From Nannobrachium achirus (Eukaryota; Chordata; Actinopteri; Myctophiformes; Myctophidae), in assembly GCA_963921795.1 (NCBI GenBank), contig OY997643.1, positions 71,447,980 through 71,511,979 on the forward strand: DNA of 64,000 nt, given 5' to 3'. Position numbers and translations under genes: made by a program. Positions 57,390 through 64,000 of this stretch are shown here, in pieces (positions within the stretch are counted from its first letter, which is position 1; each line of letters opens with the position of its first letter). A model generated the notes under the pieces. The model was not told where the DNA came from and searched no databases. It saw nothing but the letters and a program-made list of their open reading frames with translations.

Positions 57390-60300
57390 CCTGACAGCAC
57401 GCACAAGTTGGTGGCAGTTTTAAACCTAAACTAACTTGTTTTGGATGTTTTAACATCTAAAACACACCATCCACACCCGCTGTAACTGCCATCGTTAATG
57501 TAGAGGATGAGAGCAATGCTTGGAAAGCTGTTCCTAACAATGTGTTTGGTGACCGTATTGAGGCTCGCTTTTAAACAAGCGTTGCTCAGCGGGAGGGTCT
57601 ACGAGCTACCGGAGCAAGCCGACCCTGCCTTGCAACATCTGCCTGGCAGGCTGCCAGCAGAGACGGACTTTACGGAGTACCGACACCCCCTGTCTGACGA
57701 GCAATGGACGGACTTCCAGAACCGCGAGAGAGCCTTCAGAGTTGGACTCAACACCCGACGACTACCTGAGAGGCGCTTCGCATCTTCTAAAGACCCGGGG
57801 AAATGGATACGCCTAATAACATTACTGAACGGGATGTTCTTCAAGGACGGCATATTTACAGCGACAAGCCGAGGAGGAGACCCGCTCGGGCTCGCGCTGC
57901 TGAAATACGTGGTGCGGATCTTGAAAAAGTTTCCTCTCAGTCGCCCCCCACCCGAGGCTCTGAGTCAATCTACCGCTGCGGAATGGATCGAGGGGCAATT
58001 ATGTTATGTACGTGACATAATTCAGCCCCAGCTCAGCTCCAGTACAACCAGGGAGCGCCACAAAAGAGTGAGTAGGAACAAACTTGCTTACTTGTGGCAG
58101 CACAGGCGATCGAAAGCGATACAGATCATTCTGAATGACAGCGAGTATCCCGACCCGCCCCCTTGCCCAAGTGACGTCACAATGGTTAAAAACCATTATG
58201 AAAATAAATGTCGCAGCCAAACATTGATCAGCGACCCACTCCCATTACCCCCGTGGGAAAATAGTCTACAAACAGAACGGCCCGCTATCTTTCCCAGCAC
58301 CTCCCATTTTACACCTGATGAGGTAGAGTCTGTTTTGCGCAGCCTACCCAATGACAGGGCTAGTGGCATAGATGGGGTAACGTATGAAAGCCTCAAGACT
58401 GCACAATCATGTGCAAAAATAACATCAATTTTTAATGTCTGCCTGGACAATAAGAGAGTGCCCGAATCCTGGAAAGGAGCCATGATTCATCGTATCCCAA
58501 AAAAAGACAATGTACCTGATGATCCATCAACATGGAGAGACATTTCCCTCCTCCCTACAATCTACAAAGTGTTCATGAAATGTATCCTGTCTCGTGTGCT
58601 TCCCTGGCTGATAGACAATGACATCTTGTCACCCAAGCAGAAAGCATATATAAATAGACAGGGGATGAATGAACATGTTTTCTGTCTAAAAACTGGGATC
58701 GATGATTTTAAACATGAATCTTGTAAATTCTACTCTGTATTCCTAGATTTCCGTGATGCTTTTGGTTCTCTGACCCATAATGTCATGATTAATGCCTTAG
58801 AAATGATACATCTACCTCAGGTATTTATTGACATTATTAGAGATGTGTATGAATCATCATTCATACAAGTCATCTGTGGGAAACAACTGACAGACCCAAT
58901 ACCTCTCCAAGTAGGCATTAAGACAGGCTGTCCCTGGAGTGCCATTAACTTTGTCCTTGCCATCAACGGGTGGATTAAGTGGTTGTGTGACTGTGCACCA
59001 CCCAATGTACTATCCCCAAACCCTGTCCAGGGCTATGCGGACGACGTACAGCTAGCCTCTCGGGAGGAGAGTGTTGTTAAAAACATGCTTGCGAGAACAG
59101 ACAGGTTTCTAGACTGGTCAGGTCTAGAGGCAAAAAACACCAAGTGTGCTGTTCTCTACCAGAGGCGTAGTGGTGGCAACCGCTGGTATAAGTCTAAGGC
59201 TGATAAAAGCCCTGAGTTCACCATCAACTCACAGCCCATCCGTGTATATGACCTACACGAGTCCTATAATTATCTAGGGCATAGATTTAATATTGCAGGG
59301 GACTGGAAAGAACAGGTTGAGTACATAACATCTGAATTTACAGCTAGGCTGAACCTGATCGATGCTTCACCACTACCACTGCTGATGAAGTTGGAGGCTA
59401 TTAGGCAGGTTGCCCTGACTAGAGTACAACATCTTTTCTCCAACGTTCACATAGCATGTAAAACACTCAGTGACCTAAACGATAGTATAGTTCACTTTGT
59501 GAGGAAATGGTTCGGACTTAACACCCACAGCACCAGAGACATTATTTTCCAGTCCAAGCAGGACGGTGGGTTTGGCGTGCCGAACATGGAGTGGATTTAT
59601 AACGCCACAAGGCTGGCTCACCTAACAAACATGTTGAACAGTGATGACAAAACTGTCAGGGAACTTGCTAGATCATCTCTGTTTCTAGACATGAAACGGC
59701 GTAAAGTGCCTTTGGCAGCAGAGGGCGATCCAGGCTTCCTGGGGTTCAGAAGAAAGCCCAACCTGAAAATGGACTCAAATGCTACTGGGTTTGGGGTATC
59801 GTCAGACTGGCCTGACCTCAATGACCTCTGTGTGAGAACTGGAATATCCCTGAGCTGGGCTAGACCTGACTCGGAAACAGTGGCAGTTTCTGAGGACATT
59901 ATTACCAACTGTTTAGTCTCAGTAAGGGCTACCGTTATTGATACACAACATCACATATCACCAGTTACTGCACGGAAGCACCTCATCATGTTACAACAAC
60001 AACAAGAACAACAACAACACTGGACTGGTTTAAAACTACAGGGAAAGCTAGCTTGCCTCCCTGATGCAGACCACACAGTATCACATACAATATACAAGAA
60101 CAATGCAGTTGATGAGGATATAGTCATCTTTACAGCCAAAGCCAGATTACAGGTCCTTCCAACCAGACTCAATCTCTCCCTGTGGTACCCTAACACATTT
60201 CCTCCTCATTGTCTGCACCATGAACACACTCCAGTTACAGAAACACTGTCACATATTCTTAATGGCTGTCATGTATATAAGGGAATGTACATTGCTAGGC

Positions 60301-60882
60301 ACGACAGAATTGTTGACCTATTAGCTAAGGACATACGCTCATATGTTTCATCATCTGCCAACATGTATACACACTCACGTGTTTCAATTGCCATGTTCAC
60401 GCACAATAATGAAAATGATGCCTTTTCAGATGTCACAGCTAACACACCAGATATTGTTGTTGTTGATGAGGACAGTAGAGAAGTGACCATTTTAGAAGTG
60501 GCATGTACATTTGACCACAGTCTGGAAGAGGCATTCCTTACAAAGGCACTTAAGTACCAACGTCTTAAGGATGCTATCTTACAACTTGGCTACAAGTGTA
60601 AACTACTGGTGTTTGCATTTGGAAGCCTTGGTAATGTCCATAAATCAGTAGTGAGGGGCCTGCAGATTGCAGGCATGCCCAAGCCAAGAGCGAAGGCATT
60701 GGCAAAATTCTGTTCAGTGTCTGCAATAATTGGCAGTCGCCATATATGGAGAAGGCGATGCTTCCTGTACCCATGACCTATACCCTAGCACTTGTTGTAC
60801 AGCTTTTTCCAAGTTTGCTCATCCACTATTGTTTGCGTTCAAGAACTTCTTGTTAAATGTGAATGCAAATAAAGATGTTAAA

Positions 60883-60883
<1 letters not shown>
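57388..60883 (+). mobile_element. LINE of the RLE (R2/R4-like) group, full-length ORF
   Basis: About 3.5 kb: a 119-bp 5' UTR, one ORF (57507-60776) and a 107-bp 3' UTR with AATAAA at 60868-60873. (GT)n arrays touch both ends (57338-57387 and 60884-60959), which suggests insertion inside a GT microsatellite. The single ORF with a central RT and C-terminal restriction-like endonuclease is the plan of the R2, R4, NeSL, Hero and CRE clades. The open ORF suggests a young copy. Confidence 0.85.
57507..60776 (+). CDS. RLE-type LINE protein: reverse transcriptase plus restriction-like endonuclease
   Basis: 1089 aa. The RT starts near 270 with FTPDEVESVLRSLPNDRASG. It has FLDFRDAFGS (motif A, near 411), IKTGCPWSAINFVLAING (motif B) and GYADDVQLAS (catalytic motif C, near 509). 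A thumb/linker region follows, with a CAA-rich Gln stretch near 830. The C-terminus carries a Cys/His motif (CLHHEH, then ETLSHILNGCHV, near 905-925) and the PD-(D/E)xK-like nuclease (TPDIVVVDEDSREVTILEV, near 980, and KALKYQR). The enzyme nicks the target and primes cDNA synthesis there. No N-terminal C2H2 or Myb-like target-binding motif is obvious, unlike R2; the start codon may be internal to a longer ancestral ORF, or this lineage lacks it. R4-like is my best guess. Confidence 0.88.
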   Translation: MRAMLGKLFLTMCLVTVLRLAFKQALLSGRVYELPEQADPALQHLPGRLPAETDFTEYRHPLSDEQWTDFQNRERAFRVGLNTRRLPERRFASSKDPGKWIRLITLLNGMFFKDGIFTATSRGGDPLGLALLKYVVRILKKFPLSRPPPEALSQSTAAEWIEGQLCYVRDIIQPQLSSSTTRERHKRVSRNKLAYLWQHRRSKAIQIILNDSEYPDPPPCPSDVTMVKNHYENKCRSQTLISDPLPLPPWENSLQTERPAIFPSTSHFTPDEVESVLRSLPNDRASGIDGVTYESLKTAQSCAKITSIFNVCLDNKRVPESWKGAMIHRIPKKDNVPDDPSTWRDISLLPTIYKVFMKCILSRVLPWLIDNDILSPKQKAYINRQGMNEHVFCLKTGIDDFKHESCKFYSVFLDFRDAFGSLTHNVMINALEMIHLPQVFIDIIRDVYESSFIQVICGKQLTDPIPLQVGIKTGCPWSAINFVLAINGWIKWLCDCAPPNVLSPNPVQGYADDVQLASREESVVKNMLARTDRFLDWSGLEAKNTKCAVLYQRRSGGNRWYKSKADKSPEFTINSQPIRVYDLHESYNYLGHRFNIAGDWKEQVEYITSEFTARLNLIDASPLPLLMKLEAIRQVALTRVQHLFSNVHIACKTLSDLNDSIVHFVRKWFGLNTHSTRDIIFQSKQDGGFGVPNMEWIYNATRLAHLTNMLNSDDKTVRELARSSLFLDMKRRKVPLAAEGDPGFLGFRRKPNLKMDSNATGFGVSSDWPDLNDLCVRTGISLSWARPDSETVAVSEDIITNCLVSVRATVIDTQHHISPVTARKHLIMLQQQQEQQQHWTGLKLQGKLACLPDADHTVSHTIYKNNAVDEDIVIFTAKARLQVLPTRLNLSLWYPNTFPPHCLHHEHTPVTETLSHILNGCHVYKGMYIARHDRIVDLLAKDIRSYVSSSANMYTHSRVSIAMFTHNNENDAFSDVTANTPDIVVVDEDSREVTILEVACTFDHSLEEAFLTKALKYQRLKDAILQLGYKCKLLVFAFGSLGNVHKSVVRGLQIAGMPKPRAKALAKFCSVSAIIGSRHIWRRRCFLYP

Positions 60884-60959
<76 letters not shown>
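60884..60959. repeat. (GT)n at the 3' end of the RLE LINE
   Basis: About 38 TG units starting in the last bases of the LINE tail. Confidence 0.95.
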
Positions 60960-60960
<1 letters not shown>

Positions 60961-61396
60961 CTGCCCCACCATAGATTAGACATAGAAAGGTATAGATGCC
61001 TCCTCCGGCTCTGGGGCGTTTGTAAAAAAGTATTGGCAATTTTTAAGGCAAGCTTCTGGAATTCTGAAGCACGATTCCGCGTGCCGCACAGAAGGGGACG
61101 TTCGGTAGGCCAATCAGAGGCGGTACTCCCTCTGTCCCAGAGGCACTTGCTTTGGAAATGTAAACATTTGTTTTCTCATGCTAATAAACAGTGTTGCAGT
61201 GCTGATTCAATGTTTGGGGGTACGCGGTTTTCAAGAAGTCACGCGCACGTCGCTTAACACCTACTATACAGGTCTATTGATATGCATACTGGCTTGTTTC
61301 TTTGTTAAAACACCCTGTTGTGACAATAAAGCTTTCGTTGTTGTGGTGTGAACTTGGGGGTTTTTGGCATCAATGCATGTCCGTTTGCGTGAGAGG
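60960..61396. other. Intergenic, nothing firmly recognised
   Basis: No gene seen. AATAAAGC near 61325 and a short promoter-like context occur, but no ORF of note goes with them. Confidence 0.4.
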
Positions 61397-61465
61397 CGTG
61401 ACCCTAGGGTGACCATATTCTGAAAATCCAAAAAGAGGACACTCTACCCCGCGCATATATATATA

Positions 61466-62107
61466 TGTTACAGTATGTTCAAGAAACCAGTAAAAGTTGT
61501 CAAGGAGCACTCGTTTTGACGTTCACCACACACTAATCACCACCAGATGGCGACGTCAGCCACTGCTCTGCCATTCACCAGAGTGTATATAAGAGAGTTA
61601 CGTCACGCTTTGAACTCGCCGCAGACCGGAAGTGTTTACTCTTTATTTACTAGCCTAGCCTAGCCTAGCCTAGCCTAGCCTAGCCATTAGCTCCATTGTA
61701 GTCACTTGGACAGGGCGTTTAACGTGCGCTTGCCCAGGCCTTACGGCCTGGGCATAAATATAACGATTGCATTCACCACGGCTTCGTAACTCGCGCGGCG
61801 CTCCGCCGGCCGCGCGGCCCTGGCCCGCTCTTCGCGGCCACTCGCGCCTGCGGCGCTCGGGGGCGAAGAGCAGGACCAAGGTCCGCTGGCCTTCGCGCCG
61901 CTTGGGGCTTCGTGGACCCAGGGGGGCCTCGTAACTCGTTTGGGCTTCGTGGATACAGGGGGGCTTCGGTAGCCGCTCGCAGTGTCGTGGACAATAGAGC
62001 GGCGCACCGCCTGGAGTACGTTGTTGTGGCGACCGCTTGCTCCGCCCCGTGCCGCACCACGAGTGCTCCGCGTCTCGAATGTGCTGTTTCTCTAATATAC
62101 TATGACA
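61466..62107. mobile_element. TA-flanked element with GC-rich core, nested
   Basis: The ends are TGTTACAGTATGTTCAAGAAAC and, inverted, TGTCATAGTATATTAGAGAAAC, each set in an (AT)n run, consistent with a TA target. The core is very GC-rich (61770-62060) and contains an AGCCT array (61651-61684), a TATATAAG motif near 61586 and a perfect 9-bp hairpin at 61732-61753. Arg/Ala/Pro-rich open frames in the core reflect composition. Confidence 0.55.
61651..61684. repeat. (TAGCC)n array
   Basis: Six to seven tandem AGCCT units in the nested element. Confidence 0.9.
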
Positions 62108-62115
62108 TATATATA

Positions 62116-62383
62116 TGTCACAGTTAGTTTGAGATTCAGTTAGATTGAGAACAGGAGCGCTCATTTTTGTGCACAAGATGGAGCAGGCGCCGCCTCCTTC
62201 AGGGAACTAGGAATAATTTGACTGAGGGTTAGGTTTAGGCATAGTTTTACTGAGGTTAGGGTTAGGTTTGGGGTTAGGGTTAGGTTTAGGGTAAGGGTTA
62301 GGGTTAGGGTTAGGGTTGAACATCCAGGTGAACAAAAACAAGCGCTCCTACCCCAATCTAACTGAGTTACCCAAACTAACTGT

Positions 62384-62387
<4 letters not shown>
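62116..62387. mobile_element. MITE with TTAGGG-like core, nested
   Basis: 272 bp. The inverted ends are long (about 70 bp): TGTCACAGTTAGTTTGAGA against TGTTACAGTTAGTTTGGGT, continuing through GAGCGCT. It lies in (TA)n, so TA is the likely target. The centre (about 62225-62318) is a degenerate TTAGGG array, including three perfect units at its right end. Confidence 0.75.

Positions 62388-62448
<61 letters not shown>
62388..62448. repeat. (TA)n microsatellite
   Basis: About 30 TA units adjoining the nested MITE. Confidence 0.95.
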
Positions 62449-62450
<2 letters not shown>

Positions 62451-63559
62451 CAAAATAATTTATATTAGACCTACTAGTTTACAGCTCAATTATGTTATTA
62501 ATTATGTATTCATTTTTGAGGGGGTTCCAATTGGACCCTTTACAAATCTATTAATAGGCTAGAGAGATCCACTGATAAAGTATGCCTTTTGACTCCTGTA
62601 TGAACGTTCAGCTTTGTTACTAAATAAAAGAGAGGTAGCCCATTATTCAAACCGCCGTTCTGCTTTACAAGGTTGTACAAAAGATTCTGTCAATTTAGTT
62701 AGCAGAAGAGCTCTCACCTCGCACAGACTGTCTTGTAGGCTACTTTGCAGTGTTGATATGGGCTTGAAGCAGAAGAACTTTTATTTGTAAATGCCTAAAT
62801 AGACACAGAAGAGTAGGCTACCAGCTTTGCTGACAGAACGCTCTGCTTCTCATTGTTGGTCACTGGCACTTTTTGTGCATTTCATCAGTGAAACAGCAAT
62901 AATTGCGTTTGCAGTTCGTTCGTTTGGCTTGAGCAGCGCGAGCTGCTGTTGAGCTCGCGCTGCTCTGCCTCTGATCTGAAAGCGAGACAGGCTGAGGGAG
63001 GGAGGGATCGCAGCGCAGGCAGAGAGTAGTATGAATAATACACGTTCCGGGGTTAGGGGTGGAAACCCGCCTCTCACAGTGTGTTTCCAAACGAACCATT
63101 GAACGTGCATTGTAAATGCCTGTGCTTTAACTGTGATATGCGCGAAACCCCGGACATTTGAAGGAATTTATAAAATCCCCCCGGACAGGCCGGACAGCCC
63201 CCTAAAAGAGGACATGTCCGGGCAAAAGAGGACGTATGGTCACCCTACGTGACCCCTGCTCAGAAAAGATACGGGGCTGCGGGGGCGCGTGCCCCCGGAC
63301 TATTTCAACACTGCCAATGACGCTCTTTTGAATTGAATTGAAGTCCCGGAAAGATGTTCTGTGATTGGCCATCAGTCACTTTGAGTGGCAGCGTGCTTTC
63401 CACACTTACACACTTACGCCAATATTTTTTTACAGGTCGTGCCATTGAAATGAGGTATCTAGCTTTTAATATCTATGTGCCCCACCTGGTCAGAATTTGT
63501 ATCCCTGTCTGTGGCAGACAGACAGGGCAAGACAAGACAAGACAAGACATTTGTTTTGC

Positions 63560-63841
<282 letters not shown>

Positions 63842-64000
63842 TATTTGCCTTACTGTTTCCCTTATATTTTAATTAAAAACATGCATGTTCCAGAAAGCAT
63901 TACTGTAACCTTTTCTTTGTTTTGTTACCTTTTACTCATTTGTATAAGGTCACTTTATTTTCACTTCTCTTTGTGAAAATCTTATTTTTTGTCCCATTCT

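Larger units (their letters stand above)
61405..63247. mobile_element. hAT-like non-autonomous element with nested insertions
   Basis: Flanked by the 8-bp duplication CGTGACCC (61397-61404 and 63248-63255). The ends are TAGGGTGACCATA and, inverted, TAGGGTGACCATACGTCC, both continuing into AAAGAGGAC-type motifs. No transposase ORF. Two smaller TA-flanked elements (61466-62107 and 62116-62387) and a (TA)n array lie within it. Confidence 0.75.

Noticed and set aside
61732-61753. 9-bp GC-rich hairpin as a transcription terminator
   Set aside because: No T-run follows and intrinsic terminators are not expected in this genome; kept only as structure within the nested element.
61670-62176. A 168-aa Arg/Ala/Pro-rich minus-strand frame and its neighbours
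   Set aside because: Lie in the GC-rich core of a nested element; frames overlap on both strands and no domain is visible.

Overview
The window looks like repeat-rich chromosomal DNA of a ray-finned (teleost) fish. Reasons: spliced genes with GT-AG introns, long (CA)n, (GATA)n and (GACA)n microsatellites, TTAGGG-like arrays, C2H2 and PHD zinc fingers, two LINE classes, and many hAT, Harbinger and TTAA-type elements. I see no bacterial-style operons, rRNA, tRNA or CRISPR. All family names come from reading motifs; no database was searched.

Layout. (1) 1-45 is intron sequence of a duplicated gene. It is interrupted at 43-21515 by a 21.5-kb insertion with Helentron-like ends. About 19.2 kb of that insertion is a higher-order satellite of telomere-like hexamers. 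(2) 21519-36606 is copy 1 of a tandem duplication. It carries exons of a DUF6589-like gene with PHD-type fingers, split by a 6.1-kb LINE with two open ORFs (23723-29826). Its last visible exon is broken by a foldback element that carries a decayed C2H2 zinc-finger gene (31345-36606, right end lost at the duplication joint). (3) 36607-46425 is copy 2, nearly identical, without the satellite insertion and the LINE but with its own hAT MITE and a 35-bp deletion in exon I. It serves as an 'empty site' that dates and delimits the insertions in copy 1. (4) At 46806-47027 the last exon of the DUF6589/PHD gene resumes, facing an intact six-exon RecQ-like helicase gene (47324-49767, minus strand). (5) 50-57 kb is a mosaic of isolated exons, a Harbinger-like element, a TTAA-flanked MITE, microsatellites and LINE 3' ends. 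(6) 57.4-60.9 kb is a LINE with an intact ORF encoding RT plus a restriction-like endonuclease, lying between two (GT)n arrays. (7) 61.4-63.25 kb is a hAT-like element holding two nested TA-flanked elements, one with a telomere-like core. The window ends in another LINE 3' tail and a (GACA)n array.

How parts relate. The DUF6589/PHD gene and the RecQ gene are tail-to-tail, with poly(A) signals that cross over each other. I infer that they may be two genes of one large DNA transposon. The duplication started inside an intron and ended inside the foldback element, so neither copy in the window is complete: copy 1 lacks the final exon and copy 2 lacks the 5' exons. The main candidates for something undescribed are the Helentron-like satellite carrier, the zinc-finger-bearing foldback element, and the DUF6589/PHD + RecQ pair.
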